DNA from: Dryomyza anilis | Lineage: Eukaryota > Arthropoda > Insecta > Diptera > Dryomyzidae | Assembly: GCA_951804985.1 (NCBI GenBank) | Contig: OX638134.1 | Location: 8,143,017-8,207,016 of the forward strand | Length of the DNA stretch: 64,000 bases | Direction: 5' to 3' | Shown: positions 1 to 12,310 of the stretch, one piece after another | Layout: each line of letters begins with the position of its first letter | Position numbering within the stretch: the first letter of the stretch is position 1 | Notes under the pieces: model-generated | The model's database searches: none | What the model was told of the DNA's origin: nothing | The model's input: only the letters and a program-made list of their open reading frames with translations | Position numbers and translations under genes: made by a program

Positions 1-750
1 CAACCGGCGATATGCACTGCCGTTTGTTACCACCAAATTATTAAGAATTCTTTTACAAACGATGTTGCTGCTCTTGATGTTGCCAACTGCAGTAGTTGGT
101 TTATTTCAAATTTGTTGCCAAACAGCTGTTGTTGCAGCTTTTGCTATTGCTGTTGCTCCAACTGTTTCTAATCCTTTATGCAATTTCACTTTTGTAAATT
201 GAAAATGATGTGGCAAAACAACTAGTGCGCTCCATTTTCTACTTCAAACGACACACACTGCCACATATATCCTGACGATTATCCTGTGAGTTTGCATTTT
301 CCGTTTGTTGCTTCAGTTTGTCGGCATTTGTTGCAGTTGGTGCTTTCAAAATATTACTATTTATATTTAATGAATTTCAGCAAAACAGTACTGGCTGCTG
401 GTTTTAGATTTCGCTCTGTACTTTTGTTTAAAATTTTAATGCTATTTCATTATTTTTAATTAAGTCTTAAAATTGAATAACCGACTAAAATAGAATTGGA
501 AAATGAAATAAAATTATAATACATAAAATTCGCAGCGTCAGTTTTCAGAGTCGGTTTGGTTACCAAACAAAATATATAAACTACAGAGGAAATCTGATTT
601 AATTGGATGTATTGTAATTGTCTTTCAAACATACAAAAGCATAGAATTATTGTAATTTTTGATTGAGTAATTATAATTTTATATCACATTATGATTTCAG
701 TGATAATCGTACGTAATATATTTAAAATATAAACCTAATAATCGATTGTT
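1..750. other. Unique AT-rich sequence, no gene seen
   Basis: Single-copy DNA with short TTGCTGTTG and TTGTTGC runs (60-200, 300-350), which are opa-like trinucleotide patterns common in fly introns and regulatory DNA. No open frame longer than about 60 codons is present. Toward the right end it grades into AT-only sequence with ATCGAT motifs that belongs to the next repeat. Confidence 0.6.
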
Positions 751-2790
751 TATCGAAATAAATTAAAACGATAATTATCGAATCTTATAAAATTTTATAG
801 GATTTTATAAATATTTACAGTATTTTAAAAAACATAAATTTATCGAATTCTACAAATTCTATATTGGTCGAATTTTATAATAACGATACTTGTCGAATTT
901 GTAATATTAATATTTATCTAGTCTAATAAAAACGATATTTATTGCGTCTTGTAAAATCGGTATTAATCAAATTTTATAAAACTGATATTTATAAAATTTT
1001 ATAATATCGAAATTTATTAAAATTAATAAAATTTATATTTATTGAATTTAGTAATGTTTATATTTGGTTAAAAAAAAGTAAATATCTTATTTAATAAAAT
1101 CGATAAATACCTTATTTAATAAAATCGATAAATATCTGTTTTTATAAAATCGATAAATATCTGTTTTTATAAAATCGATAAATATCTGTTTTTATAAAAT
1201 CGATAAATATCTGTTTTTATAAAATCGATAAATATCTGTTTTTATAAAATCGATAAATATCTATTTTATTAAAATCGAAAATATCTATTTTATTAAAATC
1301 GATAAATATCTATTTTATTAAAATCGATAAATATCTATTTTATTAAAATCTATAAATATCTATTTTATTAAAATCTATAAATATCTATTTTATTATAATC
1401 GATAAATATCTATTTTATTATAATCGATAAATATCTATTTTATTAAAATCGATAAATATCTATTTTATTAAAATCGATAAATATCTATTTTAATAAAATC
1501 GATAAATATCTATTTTATTAAAATCGATAAATATCTATTTTATTAAAATCGATAAATATCTATTTTATTAAAATCGATAAATATCTATTTTATAAAAATC
1601 GATAAATATATATTTTATTAAAATCGATAAATATATATACATATTATTAAAATCAATAAATATATATTTTTAAAATCGATAAATATCTATTTTAATGTAA
1701 TCGAAAAATATCTATTTTAATAAAAATCGATACATATCTATTTAAATAAAAATCGATACATATCTATTTTAATAAAAATCCAAAAAATATCAATTTTATT
1801 AAAATCAATAAATATCTATTTTAGAAAGTTCGATAAATAACTATTTTATAAAGTTCGATTAAAATCGATTTTATAAAATTATATAAATATATAATTAATA
1901 AATTTATATAAATATATAATTAATAAAATTCGATAAATATTCATTATATAAAATTGGATAAATATCTATATTATAAAATCAATAAATATCTATTTTATAA
2001 AATAAGTAGTTATCGAATTTTATAAAATAGCTATTTATCAATTTTTATAAAATGGATATTTATCGAATTTCAAAACATTCGATATTTATTGAATTTAATA
2101 AAAACGATAATTTGTTTTTAAAATTCGATATATAACTATTTTTATATAATCTACATTTATCGAGTTTTTAGACATTTATCGAATTTTATAAAATAGATAT
2201 TTATCAAATTTTATAAAAATAAATATTTATTTAAATTTATTAAATAGATATTTTGGAATTTTATAAAATAGATAATTATTGAATTTCAAAATAATCGATA
2301 TTTATTGAATTTAATAAAATTGTTACTTTTTGTTTATAAATCGTTATATAACTATTTTATATAATCTATATTTATAGATTTATATTAAATCGTTATTTAT
2401 TGAAGTTTATACAATCGATATTTATCGAACTTTATACAACCTATGTTAAAAAGTTTTAAAAAATCAATATTAAGAACATTTTTATCATTTTATAAAATCG
2501 ATATATTTTTATTAAATCGAGTTTTATAAAATCGTATTTATCGAATTTAAAAGTCGATATTTATCGAATTTTTTCAATTTGTTTTTATCAAATTTTATGA
2601 AATCGGTTTATAATTCCATTTATAAAATCGACATTAATCGAGTTTTTTAAAATAGATATTCAGCGAATTTTATAAAATCGATATTTATCGAATTCAAATA
2701 TCTAAATACGAAAAATTAGAAATTTATCGAAAATATCGAATTATATTTATCGAATTTAGAAAAGTTGATATTAAAAATCGATACATTACA
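750..2790 (+). repeat. 25-bp minisatellite with inverted diverged flanks
   Basis: A regular core at about 1079-1850 repeats a 25-bp unit: CGATAAATATCT followed by a 13-bp spacer, either GTTTTTATAAAAT (early copies) or ATTTTATTAAAAT (later copies). That gives about 30 copies. On both sides (about 750-1070 and 1990-2790) the sequence consists of decayed units read mostly the other way, such as ATATTTATCGAATTTTATAA. The core is therefore bracketed by the same repeat in inverted orientation. Each unit holds the palindrome ATCGAT. There is no coding potential. Confidence 0.93.
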
Positions 2791-2799
2791 AAATTCGAC

Positions 2800-4800
2800 T
2801 TTTGAATAAATAAATCAACTTTATCAAAACGATTTAATCCCAATGCAGTGCTGTGTTTCTAACTCAATTCGTTTTTACTAGTCAACTATTTTAATTTATT
2901 TAAAAGGTCAATTTAAAAAAATTCGATTTTATTCTATTGATTTTAAAAGTGTTAATTTGATTAATTTTTATTTTTTATATTTCAAATTATATTTCTTAAT
3001 TTCGAGTTTCTTTAATACCGAGTTTTTTTTTTTGATTTTTCTATTCTTCAAAATATTCTGTATAATGTGTGTTGTAATATGTATATACTTTCAAATGTTT
3101 TAAATAAGCTAAAACTAGAAATTGCATTACCATAGATCAGTCTCTGCACATTTGACATTGGTTATCAATTTTGAATAATTTAACTAGGTTTTATTGCATT
3201 TATTATTATTATTATTATCTTTTTGTGGCGAAAGTCAAACATGTAGCTGACTCTAATTAAATCAGCGATAAGCTCGCTAATGTCAGCTGCATTAGAGGCA
3301 TTGGTAAAGACTGGCAAAGCCACCAGCCGCAACATGCTGCGCCAAATGACATTTTAATTTACATTCAAATATCTATGTGTTTAGTAATGCGCAGCTGCAA
3401 CCAGAATAAACATTATCAGAACAGCAACATTTTGAGCAACAACAATTATAAGCAGAGCAACAAAAACATTAACCCGAACAACATTTACAACCTTATCTAC
3501 CTGCAGAATAACAACAAAAACAACCAAAGGCACAGCGTGATAAATTTAATTGCAACATTAAATTGTCTCAACACAGCAGCAGCAACATCAGCAGCAACAA
3601 CAATTTCAAACCACCAACAACCGACGGAACGACCAGCAACGCGACCACTCGTTGACCCAGTTCCGTATCCGTACTACATACTACGTTGCATATCCGCAGG
3701 CGAACGCACACATTGAATAAATAAATTCAGACGAAAAGTATTTGGCGCACGAGACGCAACGTAATTAATATCACGTAAATAACAAGAGGCAGTCACAAAA
3801 AAAACACAGAAAAAAATAGTAAATAAAGCAATAAATCACTTAATACAATTAATATTAAAATAACATCAATTAGTTAATGTAGCAGAACATATTTGTTACA
3901 TTTATAAAAAAAAAATAATATCAATAAACATCATTAATTGTTAATATAACTATTTGCTAAAGTAACAATATTTTTTGTTAAATAAATTAAGCAAATAATT
4001 ATGTTAACAATATTTTATTGAATATATAAATATTGTTTCGTACAAAAAGATATTAAATTCAGCATAAAAATTGCTATTATGAATGTATTTAATTGCTAAT
4101 TTCAGTTTAGTTATGTGATTCGTTGTTTTAGCAAAACTTCCATCCATTTAAGAAGAACCATTTGTCATTCTACAAAGATAATTTGCTGAATATACAAATC
4201 GTTTAACAAATTGTTAAACATTTAGGGAAAAAATTTGTAATTTAAATTAATAGTTTTATTTAGATAATATTGTCGAAACATTATTTTGTCAGTGTAGAGG
4301 GAACAACAATGCCTAATAGAGACAGAGAGAGATAGAGACTGGAAGACTGAGACTGGGAGGAAGGAAAGCGCAGTTAAATGCGGAAAATGTTTAGCCAAAC
4401 TAGACACAAATGAGCCAAGGTTGCTGCCACAGCTGCTACTGTCACCCTGGTCTCTCACACATAGTTGTTTTCACTGTTGCTGCTGGTGGGCGGATGTTGC
4501 AGCTCGAGGGCGGATGTTGCCGTTGCTGCTGGTGACAATAATTAGTTTTTGTTTTGATGGCAGATGACGGCAGGTTTTGGAAGGCAACAGCCACCGAAGT
4601 AGAGTTGGTGATAAAGGTGAGTAATGAATGTTCTTAATGCAGATGGGCAAAGAAAATATCTGGCGTAAGTAACTCAGGATATTGGGAAGATTGTTGGCAG
4701 TAGATAGTCGCAGTTGCGAACTTTGGAATTATTTGATATCCAAGTGGCTGAGGACTACAATAAAGAAAAATATAAGTCGAAAAATGTATATAGGTTTTAG
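2800..4800. other. Unique sequence with CAA/CAG-rich and GA-rich stretches
   Basis: Holds a CAA/CAG-rich stretch (3440-3640) on the + strand. This produces a 113-codon Asn/Thr-rich open frame at 3375-3716 with no recognisable domain, probably chance in a compositionally biased stretch. A GAGAGACAG-type purine tract lies at 4317-4360. A GGGCGGATGTTGC motif is tandemly duplicated near 4488-4523. ATT microsatellite occurs near 3200-3225. I see no splice or promoter signal that I would defend. Confidence 0.55.
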
Positions 4801-4804
4801 GTAA

Positions 4805-5815
4805 TATTGAATTTTTAGTGAAAAATTTTTTTGTGAAAAAAATATTTTTTTAGTGAAAAAATGAATTTTTAGTGAAAAATGGAATTTTTAGTAAAAAGTT
4901 GAATTTTCAGTGAAAATTTGAATTTTTAGTAAAAATTGAATTTTTAGTGAAAAATTGAAGTTTTAGTTAAAAAATGAATTTTTAGTGAAAAATTGAATGT
5001 TTAGTGAAAAATTGAATTTTTAGTGAAAAATTGAATGTTTAGTGAAAAATTGAATTTATGTGAAAAATTGTATTTTTAGTAAAAAATTTAATTTCACTTA
5101 AATTCAATTTTTCACTAAAAATTCAAGTTTTCACTAAATATTCAATTTTTCACTTTAGTAAAAATTTAGTAAAATATTGAATTTTAAGAGAAAAATTGTA
5201 TTTTTAGTCCAAATTGAATTTTTAGTGTAAAACTGAATTTATAGTGAAAAATTTGGGTTTTAGTGCAAAATTGAGTTTTTATTGAAAAATTGAGTTTTCT
5301 TTGTGAAAAATTTAGTGAAAAATTAAAGTTTTAGTGAAAATTTTAATTTTTAGTAAAAAATTTAATTTTTAATGAAAAATTTAACTTTTAGTGAATAATT
5401 TAATTTTTAGTGAAAAATTGATTTTTTAGTGAAAAATTGAATTGTTAGTGAAAAATTGAATTTTCAGTGAAAAATTTAATTTTTAGTGAAAAATTTAATT
5501 TTTAGTGTAAAATTGATTTTTAGTGAAAAATTTAATTTTTAGGGAAAAATTGATTTTTTAGTGAAAAATTGAATTGTTAGTGAAAAATTTAATTTTTAGT
5601 GAAAAATTTAATTTTTAGTGAAAAATTTAATTTTTAGTGAAAAATTTAATTTTTAGTGAAAAATTTAATTTTTAGTGAAAAATTGAATTTTCGGTGAAAA
5701 ATTGAATTTTTAGTGAAAAACTTAATATTTAGTGAAAAATTAAGTTTTTAGTGCAAAATTTAATTATTAGTTAATAGTTGAATTTTTACGGTAAAATTTG
5801 GTTTTGATTGAGTTT
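4805..5815 (+). repeat. 19-bp satellite array S1, forward orientation
   Basis: Tandem copies of AGTGAAAAATTGAATTTTT (19 bp). Fifteen bases of the unit, AAAAATTGAATTTTT, form a perfect palindrome around a central G, and AGTG acts as a spacer. Copies diverge by 5-20 percent. An internal stretch at about 5092-5156 is inverted and reads CACTAAAAATTCAA. The array peters out into AT-rich unique DNA on the right. Confidence 0.95.
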
Positions 5816-7394
5816 TTAACAAAATTATACATAATAAATATACATAAATGAAATATTTAATTTGGTATATCATAAATTATATAAAGTATTTTAAGACAGT
5901 AAAGAAGGTCTTAGAAGGCTTTTCAAAAAGACTTTTATTTTAGAACCAATTTAACAGTCACTGTTTATAATTAAAACTAGATTAAATTTTTTAAATCAAA
6001 ATGTTATTGAAGTATCTTCAACAATTAAGAAAAATTAGCAATATAAAATAATTTAAAAGGTTCTTTAAAGGCTCCAAAATAGCTCTTGAGGGTTTTTGCA
6101 GGTTTTTACGGACACCTTAGCAGTGGCAGATGTTTTAAATATTAAATAATAAAAAAATGTTTTAAATTACACTCTTAAATATATTTAACTACTACTTTAG
6201 ATCATTTGAGAAATAATTATTTCACACAAAAGGGACTTTTAAGGCTCTTATATTGCACATATAAAGCTCTTATAAAGACCTATAAAGCTGCTTAGTGGCT
6301 TCCTAAAATGTTTTATTTGATTTAAAAAGCAATTAAGGGTTAGTTCACTTTAAAACTTGTAATTTCTTTATATTTACTTTAAAATATATAGAAAGAAAAA
6401 ATAAAACTCACATAAAATCAAGAAAGAAAATTAGTATTACAATAAGTAGTAGCTGCCTAAGTAGATAAGTAGCATAAAAAAGCAATTTTTAAATATGCAC
6501 AGAGTTTTACTTTTTGTTGTTGTTAATTTAACAGCAACATCAACCGCGAGTCCTTGACGAACACTCGAATTTAAGCAAGCTACCACTCGGGCTAAAATGA
6601 GTGAGCATTTAAGCCAGTTAAGACGGAACTTGAGCTCATTACAAGGTAGTCGTCCTTGTCCTCGTCATCATCAACGTCGGTAAAAGCCAAGCCAGGTCAA
6701 GCGACTATAGACAGACCGACCGAGAGACAGACAGACTAACAGACAGGAGAAAATTTGATGTAAACATTTTAAAGAAAATGAAACTAAGTTGAAGCTAGCG
6801 GAAGGCTAAAGAAACCGTTACGCAAAAAGAAGAATAAAAGCTGCTTGAAAGGAAATTTTTAATTCAGCGAATGCAGAGGTCACTTCAACAGTCAGTCTGA
6901 CTGACTGTGGAGAGAAACGAGAAATGAGCACAAAAAACAGTAAATAGAATGACGAACAGAGAGAGGGGCGAAATTAAAACAAAGAGGCAGCAATAAGTCT
7001 TATAAAGGGAAGCCACTCAGCTTAGTGATTATGCTGTTGAGTAGAAAGAAGGGAAAAAAAGGAAAAGTGAGTAATGATTAAAAAAAAAAGACAAAAGATT
7101 AAAAAAGAAAAAAAAATACAATAAAAGAAATAAAACAAAAGGAATGAAAAATTGAAATAAAAAGAAAAAAATCTAAAAGAGAAAATTAAAATGTTAAATA
7201 TATATAAAAGAATATAAAAAATGTAAAAAATTACAAAGAAATTATGAGAAAAAAAAGCTAAAAACAGAAACAACGCATAATGCAAAACAAATCTACTGTA
7301 ATGAGTATTAAAATGAAAACTGTGGAAAATTTGCGCAAAAATCATAATAGTAGGTAAAGGGACGGACGCCCGCTGACTGAAGTGATTTGTGAGG
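5816..7394. other. Unique AT-rich sequence, no gene seen
   Basis: Contains short imperfect direct repeats around AAAGCTCTTATAAAG (6060-6300) and a GACAGACAGAC-type tract at 6705-6745. An A-rich stretch at 7060-7260 has a complement that gives long Phe/Leu-rich open frames, which I regard as compositional artefacts. Confidence 0.55.
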
Positions 7395-7745
7395 AAATAA
7401 GTAGTGAGGTTGTATAAAGGTTGTGGAAAGGTTGGAAAAAGAGATGGAAGAGAGGTTGTAGAGAGGTTGTAAAAAGGTTGTAGTGAGTCTGTAGAGAGGT
7501 TGAAGGAAGGTTGTAAGGTGGTTATATGGTGGCAGTAGAGAGGTTGTAGAGAAGTTGTAGTAAGGTTGTAGAGACGTTGCAGGGAAAATGCAGGAAAGTT
7601 GTACGAAGATTGTGGAGAGGCGGAAGACAGATTGCAGAAGGTTGTAGGGAACTTGCAGATATAAAGTAGAGAGGCCATAGGATGTTTATGGGGACAATGT
7701 AAGAAAGTTGTAGGGATATTGTAGGTGGTAAATTACCAAGCCTAA
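7395..7745 (+). repeat. Degenerate 11-bp G-rich minisatellite
   Basis: Imperfect tandem copies of an 11-bp unit close to GGTTGTAGAGA, clearest at 7440-7475 and 7540-7575, with indels between blocks. It is strongly G over C on the + strand. This asymmetry produces the open frames seen on the opposite strand here (7022-7678 and 7522-7848), which repeat Leu-Tyr-Asn-Leu and are not credible proteins. Confidence 0.8.
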
Positions 7746-8644
7746 AAAGTAGAGAAAGTAGAAAAGTAGAGTTCGTATGTCTTGCTACAACATTTGCGAG
7801 CTGTGTGGCAGAAAATGTAAAGCAGAAAATTACTTGTTGTAAAAACAAGAGAAAATTAAATTAGTTTTATACGGATTTGTGGTATAAGTTATTACGAAGC
7901 ATTGCAAACAATAAAAGAAAAGAAAGAAAATAGTGAGAGAAAAAATAATAAAACTTTACAACTGCTAAAGAAGAAAGGGCGGGAATTAATCTGAGAGGTT
8001 ACAAGTATCTGGTCAGACAAAATATAAAAGAACAAAGAGATAAGCAATATGGTTAAACCATAAAAAAAAGGGACATTAAATCAAGGTAAGCGATTCTTAA
8101 GAGGTACTAAATGAAAAGTGTAATATAGAATATAATATTTAGAAAGATTTACTTTGTTGGTAACCATTTGAAGGTACTAAGTATTTTTTTTTATTTGGTA
8201 TTTTAAATAAGTTATTTTTGAAAGTATTATATAACTAAAATAGTTTTTTTTTTATTAAAATTCATTTTTATAGAAAAATTTGTGAAAGTATCAACTAAAA
8301 AGAAAATTTCAAATACCGTAAATAAAAGCAGAAAATTCAAGAATTTACTATATTTAACATACTAGTTGACAAGTTGTTTTCACGAAATAATATACGAAAA
8401 ACTTCAAATAGGTAACAACTAAACAGAAAAACTTAATAATGTACGATGCCAAAAAAAAAAGAAACAACCCAATAAAATAGTGTAACAAGTACCACTTTGT
8501 AAAAAAATAAAACTTGACAAAACTTGAAAAACTACAGTAACTGGAAGTTAGCTATAAAGGTCACAAAAAGGAAGAGAATATTAAGGAAAGCGAACATTTA
8601 AAAATAGAACTAAATAGTAAATGTAAAATGCGTTGTTAAAATAA
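7746..8644. other. Unique A-rich sequence, no gene seen
   Basis: A-rich single-copy DNA with no repeated unit and no open frame of note. Confidence 0.5.
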
Positions 8645-11224
8645 AACTTGAATTTTTAATTAAAATATAAAATTTTAGTGAAAAATTTAAATTTTTGTGT
8701 ATATGGAAATTTTAGTAAAATAAAAATAAAAATTTTAGAGAAAAATTGAATTTTAAATGAAAAATTAAATTTTAAGTGAACAAGTGAATATTTAGTGAAA
8801 AATGTAATTTTAATTCAAAAATGTAATTTTTAGTTAAAAATGTAATTTTAATTCAAAAATGTAATTTTTAGTTAAAAATGTATTTTTTTAGTGAAAAATT
8901 GAATTTTTAGTGAAAAATTGAATTTTTAGTGAAAAATTGAATTTTTAGTGTGAAATAGAATTTTTAGTGAAAAATTCAATTGTTAGTGAAAAATAATTTT
9001 TTAGTGAAAATGTAATTTTTAATGAAAAATTTAATTTTGAGTGAAAAATGTAATTTTTAGTTAAAAATGTAATTTTTAGCTAAAAATTAAATTTTAAGTG
9101 AAAAAATGAATTTTTAGTGAAAAATTGAATTTTTAGTGAAAAATTGAATTTTTAGTGAAAAGTTCAATTTTTAGTTAAAAATGTAATTTTTAGCTAAAAA
9201 TGTAATTTTTAGTTAAAAATTAAATTTTTAGTGTAAAATTGAATTTTTAGTAAAAAATTGAGTTTTTAGTGAAAAATTAAATTTTTAGAGAAAAATTAAT
9301 TTTTTAGTGAAAATGTAATTTTTAGTGAAAAATGGAATTTTTAGAGAAAAATTTAAATTTTAGTGAAAAATTTAATTTTTAGTGAAAAATTCATTTTTTA
9401 GTGGAAATTCAATTTTTAGTGAAAAATTAATTTTTAGTGAAAAATTTAATTTTTAGTGAAAAATTTAATTTTTAGTGTAAAATAGAATTTTTAGTGAAAA
9501 ATTCAATTGTTAGTGAAAAATTCAATTTCTAGTAAAATATTCAATTTTTAGAGAAATTTAATTTTTAACGAAAATGGAATTTATAGTGTAAATGTAATTT
9601 TGAGAGAAAAATGTAATTTTCAGTGAAAAATTAAATTTTTAGTGAAAAATAAATTTTTAGTAAAAAATTAAATTTTTGGAGAAAAATTAAATTTTTAGTG
9701 AAAAATTAAATTTTTAATGAAAAATTGAATTTTTAGTGAAAATTTGAATTTTTAGAGAAAAATTAAATTTTTAGTGAAAAATTAAATTTTTAATGAAAAA
9801 TTGAATTTTTAGTGAAAAATTGAATTTTTAGTGAAAAATTGAATTTTTAGTGAAAAATTGAATTTTTAGAGAAAAATTGAATTTTTAGAGAAAAATTAAA
9901 TTTTTAGTGAAAAAATAAATTTAATTTTTAGTGAAAAATTGAATTTTTAGTGTAAAATAGAATTTTTAGTGAAAAATTCAATTGTTAGTGAAAAATTCCA
10001 TTTCTAGTAAAAAATTTAATTTTTAGTGAAAAATTAAACTTATTGCAAAAAATTAAATTTTTTGTGAAATATAATTTTTAACTAAAATGGAATTTATAGT
10101 GAGAAATGTAATTTTGAGTGAAAAATGTAATTTTCAGTGAAAAATTAAATTTTTAGTGAAAAAAATAATTTTTAGTGAAAAATTCAATTTTTAGTGAAAA
10201 ATTGAATTTTTAGTAAAAAATTAAATTTTTAGAGAAAAATTAAATTTTTAGTGAAAAATTAAATTTTTAGTGAAAATGGAATTTTTAGTGAAAAATGGAA
10301 TTTTTAGTGAGAAATGTAATTTTTAGTGAGAAAGGTAATTTTTAGTGAAAAATGTGAGAAATGTAATTTTTAGTGAAAAATGTAATTTTAAGTAAAAATG
10401 AAATTTTTAGTTAAAAATGTAAATTTTAGTTAAAAATGTAATTTTTAGTTGAAAATGTAATTTTTAATGAAAAATTAAATTTTTAGTGTAAATTCAATTT
10501 ATAGTGAAACATTGAATTTTTAGTGAAAAATTGAATTTTTAGTGAAAAATTGAATTTTTAGTGAAAAATTTATTTTTAGTGAAAAATTTAATTTTTAGTA
10601 AAAAATTGAATTTTTGGTGTCAAATAGAATTTTTAGTGAAAAATTCAATTGTTAGTGATAAATTCCATTTCTAGTAAAAAATGTAATTTTTAGTGAAAAA
10701 TTAAACTTATTGTGAAAATTTCAATTTTTAGTGAAATTAAATTTTTTATGAAAATGGAATTTATAGTGAGAAATGTAATTTTGAGTGAAAAATGTAATTT
10801 TCAGTGAAAAATTAAATTTTTAGTGAAAATGGAATTTTTAGTGAAAAATGGAATTTTTATTGAGAAATGTAATTTTTAGTGAGAAATGTAATTTTTAGTG
10901 AAAAATGTAATTTTAAGTAAAAATTTAATTTTTAGTAAAAAATGTAATTTTTAGCTAAAAATTTAATTTTTAGTTGAAAATGTAATTTTTAATGAAAAAT
11001 TGAATTTATAGTGAAAAATTGAATTTTTAGTGAAAAATTTAATTTTTAGCGAAAAATTTAATTTTTAGTGAAAAATTGAATTTTTAGTAAAAATTAAAGT
11101 TTTAGTGAAAATTGAATTTTTAGTGAAAAATTAAATTTTTAGTGAAAAATTCAATTTTTAGTGAAAATTTGAATTTTTAGTGAAAAATTGAGCTTTTTGA
11201 ATATTAAGTGATAATTTAAATTTT
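8645..11224 (+). repeat. 19-bp satellite array S2, forward, with higher-order repeats
   Basis: The longest 19-mer array in the window (about 2.6 kb), with the unit as in S1. Copies are heterogeneous: TTGAA, TGTAA, TTAAA and TGGAA variants replace one another in blocks. A distinctive variant string (AAATAGAATTTTTAGTG followed by CAATTGTTAGTG) recurs at about 8953, 9480, 9955 and 10622. A second marker (AAAATGGAATTTATAGTG) recurs at 9571, 10084 and 10751. Both markers give exactly 667 bp for the last interval, so a 667-bp segment was duplicated as a block. Confidence 0.95.
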
Positions 11225-12310
11225 CGAATTCTTCCCTTATGCAAAAACCCATTGGCGCTTGAGTCTCTATAAATCAGGAATTAAATAAACATAAAAAAAC
11301 TAAAATAAAATGTTATTTTTAAATATATATTTTACGATAGTCGACAAACTCGAGCGCAAAAACGCCGCCAACTGTTACCACAGCGCAACATCAGGCGAAT
11401 GTGTAACAAAAAACGTATCACGCAACAAATCTGCATAAAAAAAAATATATACAAAAAAAAAATACGAAATAATGCAGAATAAATCATAAGGGGCCAAAAG
11501 TGTGAAAGGGTCCTTATAAGAGTCAAGTGAGAGCGAAGGCAGTGGCAGCAGAAGTGCGGCGAGCAAACGAGTCGCCGAAAGGCATTGCCAAATATTTATG
11601 ATGGGGGCAGACAGAAAGACAAAGAAAAATGGATAATAAAAAAAATATAACAAAAAAATATTAAATAAAAAAAACACGCAGGACAAACATGTTGGAGCAT
11701 GGCAAAAGGGGCTCTTCGCAGCGCAAGGATAACATGAAGTAAAACTGTGCCACACGGCGATAGTAACTAATAATATAAAAAAAGCATGAAAAGAAAAAAA
11801 AGCTTTAAATACAAAATAAGCAGCAAAACGAGTTAAATGCAAAAACTTATCAGCATGGCAACAAAACGTGTTGTTATAAAATGCAAAAAATTCCAAAAAC
11901 GGTAAAGGGCAAAAATGAAGCGAAGAAAAAACAACAACAAAAGCAGAACAAAAAAAAAACTGTACAAAAAGTAGCTTAAAACTGTGTCAGCTACTTAAAT
12001 AATAATGTCAGCGATAAATCTACAAAAAATTACAAATATTATATAAAGTAAAATAAGTAGAGTATGAGGTAGGGTGTCATGAAATTCCATTGCAAAGGAT
12101 AATAATACAAAAAAAAAACTGTGAAAAATTCGTAAAATATATATGTAAAAGACGTGGTATTTTCCGATTTGTTTGTGCTCTATGTATTGAAAAATATTAA
12201 ATGCTTAAATCGTTTTAAAAGTAAGTTGAGTTTTAAGATACAAAATTCTGTAGAATGTCACACTTAAAACTTTAACAAAATTAAAAATAATAAATAAATT
12301 TGTTTATATA
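11225..12310. other. Unique A-rich sequence, no gene supported
   Basis: Single-copy DNA, strongly A over T on the + strand from 11290 to 12120. A 173-codon Phe-rich open frame lies on the complementary strand at 11375-11896. Its composition follows from the A-rich strand and no domain is recognisable, so I do not call it. Confidence 0.55.

Noticed and set aside
3375..3716. 113-codon Asn/Thr-rich frame
   Set aside because: CAA/CAG-rich DNA of the opa type gives such frames often in flies. No start context, splice site or domain supports it.
4805..5815. CRISPR-like array of regularly spaced repeats
   Set aside because: The palindromic repeats are directly adjacent with a constant 4-base AGTG and no variable spacers. 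The host context is a fly genome, so this is a satellite.
7022..7848. Minus-strand frames of 108-218 codons with repeated Leu-Tyr-Asn-Leu
   Set aside because: They arise from the degenerate GGTTGTAGAGA minisatellite and the neighbouring A-rich strand. Two frames are open over the same bases and no domain is visible.
11375..11896. 173-codon Phe-rich minus-strand frame
   Set aside because: It matches the strong A-over-T bias of the + strand here; there is no motif or conserved pattern that I can name.
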